Assembly (NCBI RefSeq): GCF_003319125.1
Contig: NZ_QOHG01000008.1
Coordinates: 153,898-217,897, forward strand
Length of the DNA stretch: 64,000 nt
Direction: 5' to 3'
From: Blastococcus sp. TF02A-26
GTDB taxonomy: Bacteria; Actinomycetota; Actinomycetes; Mycobacteriales; Geodermatophilaceae
Position numbers and translations under genes: made by a program. This document shows positions 8,596-16,381 of the stretch, in pieces (within the stretch, counting starts at the first letter, position 1; each line of letters starts with the position of its first letter). The notes beneath the pieces are model-generated. The model did no database searches, was not told the origin of the DNA, and saw only the letters and a program-made list of their open reading frames with translations.

Positions 8596-8826
8596 GTGGT
8601 CACCATGAAGGAGCCCAGCCCCGAGGCGCTGGCGAACGTCACCGAGCACAACGTCGAGACCCGCGCCCAGTTGCTGCCCGAGGAGGAGGCGCTGAAGGGC
8701 AGCGGCATGGAGGAGGTGGCCGCCGAGGTCATCCTCGCCGAGTCGGAGGAGCGCACCGTGCACGCCGACCCCGACGACGCCCAGGGCGCACACCGCACCT
8801 CCGAGGAGACGGCGGACCTGCCCTGA
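8596..8826 (+). CDS. Small acidic hypothetical protein
   Basis: A 76-residue, very Glu-rich protein (for example ETRAQLLPEEEALKGSG and VILAESEERTVHADPD), predicted soluble and largely helical or disordered, with no Cys and no membrane segment. No family recognised. GTG 8596 follows GAGGAGG at 8584-8590. Its stop codon overlaps the unusual CTG start proposed for the next gene (CTGA at 8823-8826). Placement in the baeRF2-DUF2795 operon suggests a stress-related accessory role, which is inference only. Confidence 0.55.
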   Translation: MVTMKEPSPEALANVTEHNVETRAQLLPEEEALKGSGMEEVAAEVILAESEERTVHADPDDAQGAHRTSEETADLP

Positions 8827-9242
8827 GCGGGCCGTCCGAGCACCGCGTCCACGAGCACGAGGTCCAGCTGCGCTGGGGTGACGCCGACGCCTACGGGCAC
8901 GTCAACCACGCCCGCGCGCTGGGCCCGCTCGAGGACGCGCGGCTGGCCATGGCACAGGGCAGCCCGGGGACGGTGGCCGGCCGCGAGCCGGACATCATCC
9001 TGGCGCGGCTGGAGGTCGACTACCTCCGCCAGCTGCGCTACCGGGTGGGGGAGCGGTTGTGCGTGCGCACCCGGGTGCTCCGGCTGGGCACGAAGTCGTT
9101 CACCGTGCGCCAGGAGCTGACCCAGGACGGCGAGGTGGCCATCCGGGCCGACGCCGTGATGGTGCTGTTCGACTTCGCCACCGACGCCAGCCGGCCCCTC
9201 ACGGAGGCCGAACGTGCGTACTGGAGCGGCTTCCAGGCGTGA
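8823..9242 (+). CDS. Hot-dog fold acyl-CoA thioesterase (4HBT type), probable CTG start
   Basis: A 139-residue thioesterase of the 4-hydroxybenzoyl-CoA thioesterase type. The family signature (WGDADAYGHVNHARALGPLE, with the catalytic Asp region and HVN) lies upstream of the first in-frame ATG at 8949. No in-frame ATG, GTG or TTG precedes it back into the previous gene. CTG 8823 is therefore the likeliest start: it forms a CTGA overlap with the previous stop, and GAGGAGAC lies at 8803-8810. The domain then runs intact (RLEVDYLRQLRYRVGERLCV, FTVRQELTQDGEVAIRADAV). The next gene overlaps it by GTGA. Starting at 8949 would remove the active site. A sequence error at a true GTG is the alternative. 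Confidence 0.72.
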   Translation: MSGPSEHRVHEHEVQLRWGDADAYGHVNHARALGPLEDARLAMAQGSPGTVAGREPDIILARLEVDYLRQLRYRVGERLCVRTRVLRLGTKSFTVRQELTQDGEVAIRADAVMVLFDFATDASRPLTEAERAYWSGFQA

Positions 9243-10126
9243 GCTTCTCCGCGGAGTTCGACGAGCGGCGGGTCGCCGTCGCCGACGACGTCACCCTCAG
9301 GGTGCGGGTCGGCGGCGACGGCCCGCCCGTCGTGCTGCTGCACGGTCACCCGCGCACGCACACGACCTGGCACCGGGTCGCGCCGCTGCTCGTGGCGGCC
9401 GGGCACACCGTCGTCTGCCCCGACCTGCGCGGCTACGGCCGGTCGAGCGCGCCCGCGCCGCGGCCGGACCACGCGCAGGCGTCCAAGCGAGCGATGGCCG
9501 CGGACGTGGTGACCCTCATGCGGGAGCTGGGCTCCGAGCGGTTCGCCGTCGTCGGGCACGACCGGGGCAGCTACGTCGCCCTGCGGCTCGCCCTGGACCA
9601 CCCCGAGGCGGTCACCCACCTCGCCGTCGTCGACTGCGTCCCGATCGTCGAGCACCTCGACCGCGCCGACGCACGCTTCGCGACGGCGTGGTGGCACTGG
9701 TTCTTCTTCGCCCAGCCGGGCAAGCCCGAGCAGGCGATCGGCGCCGATCCCGAGGCCTGGTACGGCGCACACGCGCCCGGGAAGGCCGAGGCGATGGGAC
9801 CCCAGAACCACGCCGACTTCCTCGCCGCCATCCGGGACCCGGACACCGTCCGGGCGATGCTCGAGGACTACCGCGCCGGCCTCACCGTCGACCGGGAGCA
9901 CGAGGAGGCGGACCGGGCCGAGGGCCGTCGGGTGCGCTGCCCCACCCTGGTGCTGTGGTCGGCCCGCGACGACCTCGAGGACCTGCACGGCGACCCCCGC
10001 GCGATCTGGCGGGACTGGACCGACGACCTCCGTGGCGGGCACGCGATCGACAGCGGCCACCACGTGGCCGAGGAGGCGCCCGACGAGCTGGTCGCGGCGC
10101 TGGTCCCCTTCCTGGGTGACATGTGA
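9239..10126 (+). CDS. Alpha/beta hydrolase of the fluoroacetate dehalogenase group
   Basis: A 295-residue alpha/beta hydrolase close to haloacetate dehalogenases and epoxide hydrolases. The oxyanion region is LLHGHPRT (about 34-40), the nucleophile Asp is in VVGHDRGSY (about D108), the cap has the group's HWFFFAQPGKPE (153-164), and the catalytic His is in SGHHVAEEAPDE near the C-terminus. True fluoroacetate dehalogenases have a second Arg three residues after the first (GHDRGAR); here it is replaced (GHDRGSY), so carboxylate binding may differ. The Trp and His of the halide pocket are kept. GTG 9239 overlaps the thioesterase stop. The substrate is uncertain. Confidence 0.75.
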   Translation: MSFSAEFDERRVAVADDVTLRVRVGGDGPPVVLLHGHPRTHTTWHRVAPLLVAAGHTVVCPDLRGYGRSSAPAPRPDHAQASKRAMAADVVTLMRELGSERFAVVGHDRGSYVALRLALDHPEAVTHLAVVDCVPIVEHLDRADARFATAWWHWFFFAQPGKPEQAIGADPEAWYGAHAPGKAEAMGPQNHADFLAAIRDPDTVRAMLEDYRAGLTVDREHEEADRAEGRRVRCPTLVLWSARDDLEDLHGDPRAIWRDWTDDLRGGHAIDSGHHVAEEAPDELVAALVPFLGDM

Positions 10127-10158
10127 TCCCCGCGGGCCGGGCGGGGTAGGGAACGCGC

Positions 10159-10629
10159 ATGCCGAAGACGACGAAGAGCGGGACCGCGAAGAAGAGCGAG
10201 ATCCCGAGCACCCTGAAGCGGTCGGACCAGAAGGCGCAGCGGACCTTCGCCAAGGCGCACGACTCCGCGCTGGACTCCTACGGCGACGAGGAGCGGGCCA
10301 ACCGGACGGCGTGGTCGGCGGTCAAGCACACCCACGAGAAGGTCGGCGACCACTGGGAGCCCAAGGAGGGCGGCAAGAAGGGCCCCTCCGACGCCCAGGC
10401 CGCCGGCGGTCGCGGCACCGGCAAGAAGACCAAGGGCGGCGTCGACGCCAACGCCACCAAGGAGCACCTGCTGAAGCTGGCCAAGAAGCTGGACATCCGC
10501 GGCCGCTCGGACATGAAGAAGAAGGAACTGGTCGACGCCATCCAGAAGGCCAACACCAAGGAGACGGCGGCGGCGCGGAAGAAGAAGTCGTCGAAGTCCT
10601 CCGCGAAGTCCTCCGCGAAGAAGAAGTAG
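10159..10629 (+). CDS. ChaB-domain protein with Rho N-terminal-like tail
   Basis: A 156-residue basic protein. The N-terminal part (about 13-70, PSTLKRSDQKAQRTFAKAHD through TAWSAVKHTHEKVGDHWEP) is a ChaB domain, named for the E. coli gene next to the ChaA cation antiporter but of unclear function. The middle (about 100-135, TKEHLLKLAKKLDIRGRSDM then KKELVDAIQ) is a Rho-N/SAP-like helical domain that often binds nucleic acid. The C-terminus is a Lys/Ser tract ending KKK. The composition suggests a DNA- or RNA-associated stress protein. ATG 10159 stands alone after a 32-base gap; the gene converges with the M24 peptidase. Confidence 0.75.
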   Translation: MPKTTKSGTAKKSEIPSTLKRSDQKAQRTFAKAHDSALDSYGDEERANRTAWSAVKHTHEKVGDHWEPKEGGKKGPSDAQAAGGRGTGKKTKGGVDANATKEHLLKLAKKLDIRGRSDMKKKELVDAIQKANTKETAAARKKKSSKSSAKSSAKKK

Positions 10630-10638
10630 CCCGGGCGC

Positions 10639-11997
10639 TCAGCCGGCGGGGAGGAGCAGCAGCTCCTCCTGCCGGCCGCCCAGGTACTCCACCCCGTCGG
10701 CGGTGAGGAGCACGCCCTCCTCCAGTCCCATGCGGACGCACTGCCCGCCCCACTCGGGGATCGGCGCGCGCACGCACAGCTCGAGCGCGAACGCCGTGTC
10801 CGGGCGCAGCGGGTGCCCGCCCGGACCGGGGACGCCGTCCTGCTCGTCCCACAGGCCGATCTCCGGACCCGCGCCGTGGCCGTGCACGCCGATGGGGTGC
10901 GAGTAGACCTCGCCGTCGATGCACTCGGCGGCGGCGGCGGCGCGGGTGGCGGCGAGGACCTCGTCGCCGGTGCGGCCGGGCCGCATCTGCCCGGTGGTGA
11001 GGTCCTGCAGCCGCGTGCCCAGCGCGAAGGCGTCGGCCAGCCCGGCGGGGGCCGCCGTCTCCCCGGGCCGCAACACGTACGCCGACCGCTGCAGGTCCCC
11101 GGTGAGGCCGAGGGTGGACGCACCGACGTCGCAGTGCACCAGGTCACCGGGCTGCACCGGCTCGTCGTAGGGCACGGCCGGGAGCAGCGTGCCGCGTGCG
11201 GCCACCGGTGGCACGCCGGCCCGCTGCAGGTCCACGACCGGGTGGAACCAGGGCGCCAGCCCCAGATCGGTGAGGCGCTGCCGCAGCCACCAGGCCAGAT
11301 CCGCCGCCGAGGTCTCGCCGACCCGGAGGACGGCGGGGGAGTAGGCCTCCGCGACGACGTCCTGGATCCGGGCGTCCAGCGCCCGCAGGGCCGTCACCTC
11401 CTCCGGCAACCGGGTCTCCAGCCAGCGGACGACGAGCGTCTCGGCCGACACCAGCCGGTCGGCCCACGGGCCGAGGGCCTCGACCAGCTGCCCGTGGTCG
11501 GAGTGGGAGAGGCCGTCGGCTGCGGCGCAGCCGGGGGAGACGTCGATCCCGATCGCCCGGGGCGCGGCCTGGTCGACGAAGCGCCGCACCGCGGCCCACT
11601 GCGACTGCTCGGCGGACTGCCCCGGCACCTCGTCGGCAGACCAGGCGGGCAGGAACTGGCCCACCGGGTAGCGCGAGACCGCGACCGGCGTGACCCCGTC
11701 GTCGCTGCGGTGCAGGACGAGGATCGTGCGGCGCCGGGCGGAGAGCCAGGTCGCGGGCAGCAACGTGCCGAGCACGGGGTCCTCTGCGTTCTCGCGCCCG
11801 GAGACCAGCCAGAGGTCGATGCCGGCCTCGTCCATCAGGTCGGGCAGCAGCTCCAGCAGCCGCTCGGTCAGCCAGCGGTCCCGGACGTCGGCCTGCTCGC
11901 GCAACGGCAGGGGCACCGTGCGTGCGACGTCCCCGCTCCGGGCGGGCAGGAGGTCACGGACCACACGGACAGGGAAGCAGAGAACCGCCCGCGGCAC
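10639..11997 (-). CDS. M24-family metallopeptidase (Xaa-Pro aminopeptidase-like)
   Basis: A 452-residue cytosolic peptidase of the M24 pita-bread fold. An N-terminal non-catalytic domain (about 30-190) precedes the catalytic domain. All five metal ligands can be placed: Asp in HCDVG, Asp in GLTGDLQRS, His in HPIGVHGHG, Glu in FALELCV and Glu in GLEEGVLL. It probably removes N-terminal residues next to proline, but the M24 family also contains creatinases and non-peptidases, so the substrate is open. ATG 11997 gives the longest protein; a GTG about 12 codons in is an alternative because conservation starts only near residue 30. The diguanylate cyclase stop is 21 bases upstream. Confidence 0.8.
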   Translation of the reverse strand: MPRAVLCFPVRVVRDLLPARSGDVARTVPLPLREQADVRDRWLTERLLELLPDLMDEAGIDLWLVSGRENAEDPVLGTLLPATWLSARRRTILVLHRSDDGVTPVAVSRYPVGQFLPAWSADEVPGQSAEQSQWAAVRRFVDQAAPRAIGIDVSPGCAAADGLSHSDHGQLVEALGPWADRLVSAETLVVRWLETRLPEEVTALRALDARIQDVVAEAYSPAVLRVGETSAADLAWWLRQRLTDLGLAPWFHPVVDLQRAGVPPVAARGTLLPAVPYDEPVQPGDLVHCDVGASTLGLTGDLQRSAYVLRPGETAAPAGLADAFALGTRLQDLTTGQMRPGRTGDEVLAATRAAAAAECIDGEVYSHPIGVHGHGAGPEIGLWDEQDGVPGPGGHPLRPDTAFALELCVRAPIPEWGGQCVRMGLEEGVLLTADGVEYLGGRQEELLLLPAG

Positions 11998-12018
11998 CCG
12001 GCGAACCGGGAGTCCGGC

Positions 12019-13155
12019 CTATCCGGCCCGTGTCTCCGGCTCGGCCGCGGCCTCCACCGCCGGCGCCGGACGGGGGCGCGGGGTCAGCACCGCGACGACA
12101 CGGTCGCGCCCGGCCTGCTTCGCCTGGTACATCGCGGCGTCGGCGCCGTCGAGGAGCCGCCAGAGGCTGTCCACCGGGTCCTCGCCGTCCACCGGCCGGG
12201 CCACGGCGATCCCGATGGAGGCGGTCACCGCCTGACCGGTCTCGGTCCGGGCGCCTGCGACGGCGGCGCGCAGCCGCTCCGCCAGCCGGTGTGCCTCGCC
12301 GGCGTCGCCCACCATGCCCAGCACCGCCAGCTCCTCGCCGCCGAGCCGGGCCAGCACGTCCTGGGGACGCACGGTCGTGGCCAGCGCCTGGGAGACGGCC
12401 CGGAGGACGGCGTCGCCGGCGGCGTGGCCGTGGGTGTCGTTGAGCTGCTTGAAGTGGTCCAGGTCGAGCACCATCGCCGTCACCCGGACGCCGTCGCGGC
12501 GCGCCTGCCGCCACACGCGGGCGGCCTGCTCCTCGAGGTGCCGGCGGTTGCTCAGACCGGTGAGCGGGTCGCGCAGGGACTGCTCCTGGGTGGCCGCGAG
12601 CAGCCGCTCGATCCGGCGGCGCAGGAGGAAGACGCCGGCGGCCGCGAGGTCCAGCACGCCGGAGTCGACGCACACCTGGACGATCAGCCCCGGCACGTTG
12701 TCGTAGCTCCCGACCAGCACGACGGCGACGATCACCGGCGTCACCAGCAGGTGCAGGGCGAACATCCAGCCGTCGAGGAACCACGCGGCGACGAACGCGG
12801 CGAACAGCATCATCAGCGGCGTCGCGTAGCGCAGCGGGTCCTGGATGGACAGCGCCACCACGAGGTAGATGAGGTCGCCCAGCATCACCAGGCCGAAGAT
12901 CGTCCAGCGGGAGATCCGCGGGCGCAGGAACAGCGCCGTGGAGACGACGGCCAGCAGCACCATGGTGGCGACGTACACCGGTCGCGCCGCGGGGCGGATG
13001 ACGTCGGCCAGCAGGAGGTTGACCGAGCCCATGACGGCGCCGGTCATCAGCAGGACGGCGATGGTCAGCGCCGCGACCGGGCGGTCGGACCGCCAGAGGC
13101 CGGCTCCGGCCGTCGTCCGATCCCGTGCTCCGCCGTCCGGCCCCCGCCCCGTCAC
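12019..13155 (-). CDS. Membrane diguanylate cyclase (GGDEF domain)
   Basis: A 378-residue membrane signalling enzyme making cyclic di-GMP. Six hydrophobic segments (about 20-185) form the sensor part. A GGDEF domain follows (about 205-360): RDPLTGLSNRRHLEEQA, LDLDHFKQLNDTHGHAAGD, and RLGGEEL as the active-site loop in the GGEEF form. No EAL domain and no obvious RxxD inhibitory site are seen. GTG 13155 is chosen because it leaves a normal gap to the divergent cupin; the frame is open further but would run into that gene. No strong ribosome binding site is visible, so the start is uncertain. Confidence 0.82.
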   Translation of the reverse strand: MTGRGPDGGARDRTTAGAGLWRSDRPVAALTIAVLLMTGAVMGSVNLLLADVIRPAARPVYVATMVLLAVVSTALFLRPRISRWTIFGLVMLGDLIYLVVALSIQDPLRYATPLMMLFAAFVAAWFLDGWMFALHLLVTPVIVAVVLVGSYDNVPGLIVQVCVDSGVLDLAAAGVFLLRRRIERLLAATQEQSLRDPLTGLSNRRHLEEQAARVWRQARRDGVRVTAMVLDLDHFKQLNDTHGHAAGDAVLRAVSQALATTVRPQDVLARLGGEELAVLGMVGDAGEAHRLAERLRAAVAGARTETGQAVTASIGIAVARPVDGEDPVDSLWRLLDGADAAMYQAKQAGRDRVVAVLTPRPRPAPAVEAAAEPETRAG

Positions 13156-13258
13156 GGTGTGGAGGATGCCGTACCGGCCCCGGTCCGCGGGGGCCGGCCG
13201 TCGCCGGATGTCGCCCCGAGGGGTGGGCGGGGGACCCGATCGGGGGCAGGGTGGACCC

Positions 13259-13729
13259 GTGACGCTCCTGGATCCCGCCCTCGTCGACGTCCGCACCCTG
13301 GCCGACCACCCGATGGTCGAGGCCGGCTCGGCGGCGCTGCGCATGGTCGCCCCCGGCGCGGTGACGGCCGGCCGCTTCGGACTGGTCGAGTACCGCCTCG
13401 CCCCGCGCACCGGTGGCGCGGCTCCGCACTACCACCAGACGTTCTCCGAGTCGTTCTACGTCGTCTCGGGGGAACTGACGCTCTTCGCCGGGGACCGCTG
13501 GCAGCCGTGCCGCGCCGGTGACTTCGCGCTGGCGCACGAGAGGGGGGTGCACGGCTTCCGCAACGACTCCGACGAGCCGGCGACCTTCCTCATCCTGTTC
13601 ACCCCCGGCATCGCCCGGGAGGAGTTCTTCGCGGAGATGGCCGAGCTGCGGCGCAGCGGCCGCCGCCCCTCGCCGGAGGAGATGACGGCGTTCTACGCCC
13701 GGCACGACCAGGTGATGGTCGATGTCTGA
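13259..13729 (+). CDS. Cupin-domain protein
   Basis: A 156-residue single-domain cupin. Motif 1 is GGAAPHYHQTFSESFYVVSG (His, His, Glu metal ligands) and motif 2 is around DFALAHERGVHGFRNDSDEP with the third His. The C-terminal helix (FFAEMAELRRSGRRPSPEEM) is common in small actinobacterial cupins. It likely binds a divalent metal; the reaction is unknown. GTG 13259 follows GGGTGGA. The next gene begins 8 bases before its stop, so the pair is translationally coupled. Confidence 0.78.
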   Translation: MTLLDPALVDVRTLADHPMVEAGSAALRMVAPGAVTAGRFGLVEYRLAPRTGGAAPHYHQTFSESFYVVSGELTLFAGDRWQPCRAGDFALAHERGVHGFRNDSDEPATFLILFTPGIAREEFFAEMAELRRSGRRPSPEEMTAFYARHDQVMVDV

Positions 13730-14015
13730 CGAGGTGCCCGACCCCGAGCACGTCTACGTGCTCAACGAGGAGGTCACCGTCGTCGTGTTCCCCGCGGACG
13801 GCGGCGGCGTCCGCTACGTGCTGCGCGACACCGAGGCCCACCGCGCGGAGATGGCGGCCGTCTTCGGTCCGGACTCGGAGGCGGCGACGCAGCCCGACGA
13901 GTCGGTCCCGCTCGCCGAGGACCTCTCCGTCCGGCTCGGCGTCGGGGTGGTCAGCCTCTGGGACTACACCGGCCACCCCGCCGGACCCGTCGACGACCGG
14001 CGCGGGAAGGGTTGA
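13722..14015 (+). CDS. Hypothetical protein coupled to the cupin gene
   Basis: A 97-residue acidic soluble protein (MSDEVPDPEHVYVLNEEVTV, then a tail ending in VSLWDYTGHPAGPVDD). No family recognised. ATG 13722 lies inside the end of the cupin gene, an overlap of 8 bases, supporting translation as a pair. Third-position GC matches the neighbours. Function unknown; a partner of the cupin is possible but not shown. Confidence 0.5.
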   Translation: MSDEVPDPEHVYVLNEEVTVVVFPADGGGVRYVLRDTEAHRAEMAAVFGPDSEAATQPDESVPLAEDLSVRLGVGVVSLWDYTGHPAGPVDDRRGKG

Positions 14016-14074
14016 GGTCCTACGGTCCGTTGCAGTGGATGTCCCCGTCGGGGGCCGTGACCTGGGAGGTGTCC

Positions 14075-14257
14075 GTGGCCGAGGGCCCGTGGTTCTACTG
14101 CCTCAAGCACCACACCGTCGAGACCCGTGACGGCTGCGCGGAGCGGCACCGGCTCGGGCCGTACGCCACCCGAGCCGAGGCCGAGCACGCGCTGCAGTCG
14201 GTGGCCGAGCGGGAGCAGAAGCTCACGCAGGAGGACCGCGCGTGGGAGGGCGACTGA
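14075..14257 (+). CDS. Short SPOR-like conserved protein
   Basis: A 60-residue protein, VAEGPWFYCLKHHTVETRDG then CAERHRLGPYATRAEAEHAL, matching a small conserved actinobacterial family with a YCLKHH motif and the GPYxTxxEAxxAL pattern of SPOR-like folds. GTG 14075 is preferred because GGGAGG at 14064-14069 sits just upstream and the conserved part begins immediately; in-frame starts at 14039 and 14012 add residues that look non-coding. The invariant Cys and His pairs suggest a metal or structural role. Function unknown. Confidence 0.62.
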   Translation: MAEGPWFYCLKHHTVETRDGCAERHRLGPYATRAEAEHALQSVAEREQKLTQEDRAWEGD

Positions 14258-14315
14258 CCCGCCCGGCATGATCGCTGCCGAACCCCAGGACGGTCCGGGG
14301 TCGCGAGGAGGCACC

Positions 14316-15008
14316 GTGTCGGACGGACGCGCCGTGGAGGAACTGGTCGTCGGGGTGCTCGGTGGCACCGGGCCGCAGGGTCGCGGGCTGGCGGTCCGGC
14401 TGGCCGCCGCGGGACAACGGGTCCTGCTGGGCTCCCGTGACGCCGACCGCGCCGCGGAGGTCGCCACCCAGGTCGCCGAGCGCGCGTCGGCCGCCGGCGG
14501 GGTGCAGGCCTCGGTGACCGGTGGCGGGAACGCCGACGTGGCCGGCGCCGCGGACCTCGTGATCGTCGCGGTGCCGTTCGCCGGGCACGCGGACACGCTG
14601 GCCGAGCTCGCCGAGCCGCTGGCCGGCAAGGTCGTCGTCGACTGCGTGGTGCCGATGGGCTTCGACGAGCTCGGCGCGTACGTGCTGGACGTCCCCGAGG
14701 GCAGCGTCACCCAGCAGGCGGCGGCGCTGCTGCCCGACTCGCACGTGGTCGGCGCGTTCCACCACCTCTCCGCCGTCCTCCTGGAGGACCTGTCGAAGCC
14801 CACCCTGGACGGCGACGTGATGGTGGTCGGTGACGACCGTCCCTCCACCGACCTGGTCCAGGCGCTGGCCGGGCGGCTGCCGGGCATGCGCGGGATCTAC
14901 GCCGGCCGGCTGCGCAACGCCCGCCAGGTCGAGGCCCTGACCATCAACCTCGTGTCGGTCAACCGCCGGTACAAGGTCCACGCCGGCGTCCGCGTCACCG
15001 ACGTCTGA
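14316..15008 (+). CDS. npdG: NADPH-dependent F420 reductase (Fno/NpdG type)
   Basis: A 230-residue enzyme expected to transfer hydride between NADPH and coenzyme F420. The N-terminal dinucleotide-binding motif is VLGGTGPQGRGLAVRLAAAG; VLLGSRDADRA follows, where Ser/Arg bind the NADP phosphate. Later motifs VPFAGHADTLAEL, VVDCVVPMGF and NARQVEALTINLVSVNRRYK fit F420H2:NADP oxidoreductase. The length is typical. GTG 14316 follows GAGGAG at 14305-14310. It implies that the organism makes F420. It stands alone, with no F420 biosynthesis genes nearby. Confidence 0.83.
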   Translation: MSDGRAVEELVVGVLGGTGPQGRGLAVRLAAAGQRVLLGSRDADRAAEVATQVAERASAAGGVQASVTGGGNADVAGAADLVIVAVPFAGHADTLAELAEPLAGKVVVDCVVPMGFDELGAYVLDVPEGSVTQQAAALLPDSHVVGAFHHLSAVLLEDLSKPTLDGDVMVVGDDRPSTDLVQALAGRLPGMRGIYAGRLRNARQVEALTINLVSVNRRYKVHAGVRVTDV

Positions 15009-15033
15009 CCGTCACCGGGCGACCTCCTCCCTG

Positions 15034-15092
15034 CGACTCTGCGGGCGGTTTCCGGACCCCGCCGGTCGGATCCCGCCGGCAACGTCGGGGAA
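15034..15092 (+). repeat. Upstream copy of a roughly 58-bp flanking repeat
   Basis: Starts CGACTCTGCGGGCGGT and aligns with 16118-16177 on the other side of the AbiEi-type gene, sharing GCCGGTC, GATC and CCGGCAACGTCGGG. This copy has a weaker stem than the downstream one. Confidence 0.6.
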
Positions 15093-15185
15093 CCACCCGC
15101 AAGGCCGCCGTCCACACCCACGTGGGCCGTCCACCGGCCGGTGCGCTCGGGACCGCGGAGGGTCCGGCCGGGGCACGGTCGGTCC

Positions 15186-16115
15186 ATGGAGACCTGGGAG
15201 CCGCCGGACCTCGTCCTTCGCCGGACCGCCCTGGCCGAGGGGTGGTCGGACGACGAGCCCGATCGGCGGCTGCGCCGGGGTGAGCTGACCCGGCTACGCC
15301 CCGGCGCCTACGTGCCTCCTGAGATCGCGCGCGACGCCGGCCGGAGGCACCGCCGGCTGGTCACGGCGACGCTGGCAGCGCTCCGCCGGCCCGCCGTGGT
15401 CAGCCACCAGTCCGCCGCCGTCCTCCACGGGCTCCTGCTCTGGGGCGTTCCCCTCGGTCGCGTCCACGTGACCCGGAACCCGCCTGCGACGGCCGAGGTG
15501 GGGCGCGCGCTGCACTGCCACGTCAGCCGCCTGCGGGACGACGAGGTGGTGCTCGTCGACGGGGTCCGCGTCACGAGCGTCGTCCGCACCGTCCTCGACC
15601 TGGCCCGCACCCTGCCCTTCGAGCCGTCGGTCGTGACGCTCGACGCTGCCCTGTTCCGGCGTCGGCTCGACCCGCTCGACCTGACCGAGGCAGTGGCGGA
15701 GCTCGGCCGCGTGCCCGGCGCCCGGGCGGCTGGACGCGCTGCTCGTTTCGCCGACGGTCGCAGCGAGAGCGTCGGCGAGAGCCGCAGCCGCGTGCTCCTG
15801 CACGGACTCGGGCTCTCGCCGTCGTCGCTGCAGCTGAGGGTGACCGACGCGGCGGGCTCCTCGCTGGGGCGGGTCGACTTCGCGTGGGAGGACGAGCGGG
15901 TGATCGGCGAGTTCGACGGGCGGGTGAAGTACGGCCGGCTGTTGCGGCCCGGGGAGGAGCCCGGTGACGCCGTCTTCGACGAGAAGCTCCGCGAGGACGC
16001 GCTCCGCGACCAGGAGCTGGGCGTCGTCCGGTGGGTCTGGCGCGAGTTGACCCCGCAGGTCCTGGGGCCCCGGGTGCACCGGGCCCTGGAACGCGGTCGC
16101 CGCCGTCGGGCGTGA
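15186..16115 (+). CDS. AbiEi/DUF559-type protein (type IV antitoxin-like N-terminus)
   Basis: A 309-residue protein of a large actinobacterial family annotated as AbiEi antitoxin-like or DUF559. The N-terminal winged-helix-like part (about 8-60, WSDDEPDRRLRRGELTRLRP, PGAYVPPE) is followed by VSHQSAAVLHGLLLWGVPL. A C-terminal restriction-endonuclease-like half contains LGRVDFAWEDERVIGEFDGR and VKYGR, then EDALRDQELGVVRWVWRE: the Asp, Glu and Lys of a possible PD-(D/E)xK site. No toxin gene is adjacent, so an antitoxin role is doubtful. ATG 15186 begins the conserved part. The gene sits between two copies of a hairpin repeat (15034-15092, 16118-16177), which suggests it moved as a unit. Confidence 0.68.
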   Translation: METWEPPDLVLRRTALAEGWSDDEPDRRLRRGELTRLRPGAYVPPEIARDAGRRHRRLVTATLAALRRPAVVSHQSAAVLHGLLLWGVPLGRVHVTRNPPATAEVGRALHCHVSRLRDDEVVLVDGVRVTSVVRTVLDLARTLPFEPSVVTLDAALFRRRLDPLDLTEAVAELGRVPGARAAGRAARFADGRSESVGESRSRVLLHGLGLSPSSLQLRVTDAAGSSLGRVDFAWEDERVIGEFDGRVKYGRLLRPGEEPGDAVFDEKLREDALRDQELGVVRWVWRELTPQVLGPRVHRALERGRRRRA

Positions 16116-16117
16116 GC

Positions 16118-16177
16118 CGACTCTGCGGGCGGTCTCCCGACGTTGCCGGTCCGATCGCTCCGGCAACGTCGGGAAAA
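16118..16177 (+). repeat. Downstream copy of the flanking repeat
   Basis: Direct-orientation copy of the element at 15034-15092, beginning CGACTCTGCGGGCGGT two bases after the stop of the AbiEi-type gene. It contains the perfect hairpin at 16135-16174. Confidence 0.6.
16135..16174. terminator. Perfect 15-bp stem hairpin
   Basis: Arms 16135-16149 (TCCCGACGTTGCCGG) and 16160-16174 pair perfectly around a 10-base loop, 20 bases after the upstream gene's stop. No U-run follows. It may end transcription from either side or be the structural part of the flanking repeat. Confidence 0.55.
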
Positions 16178-16381
16178 CGACCAGCGCGGAGAGCACCGGG
16201 TGCCGGTGCCGCCAGGGCAGCTCGTACAGGTTCCGCCACGCCAGCTCCGTCGGCGTGAGCACCTCGTCGACCTCGGTCACCGGGGCGCCGACAGCGGGAG
16301 CGAGCTGCGCCAGCCGGTGTCGGTGGGCACAGCGGGAGCCAACCAGCCGGCGCGGTCGGTCGAGGTGCCCCTGGCGCCGGA

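Noticed and set aside
16181..16280. Short minus-strand frame from GTG 16280 with a plausible peptide (TPTELAWRNLYELPWRHR)
   Set aside because: Only about 35 codons before it enters the flanking repeat and the antisense of the AbiEi-type gene; no ribosome binding site and no family recognised. Possibly a relic.
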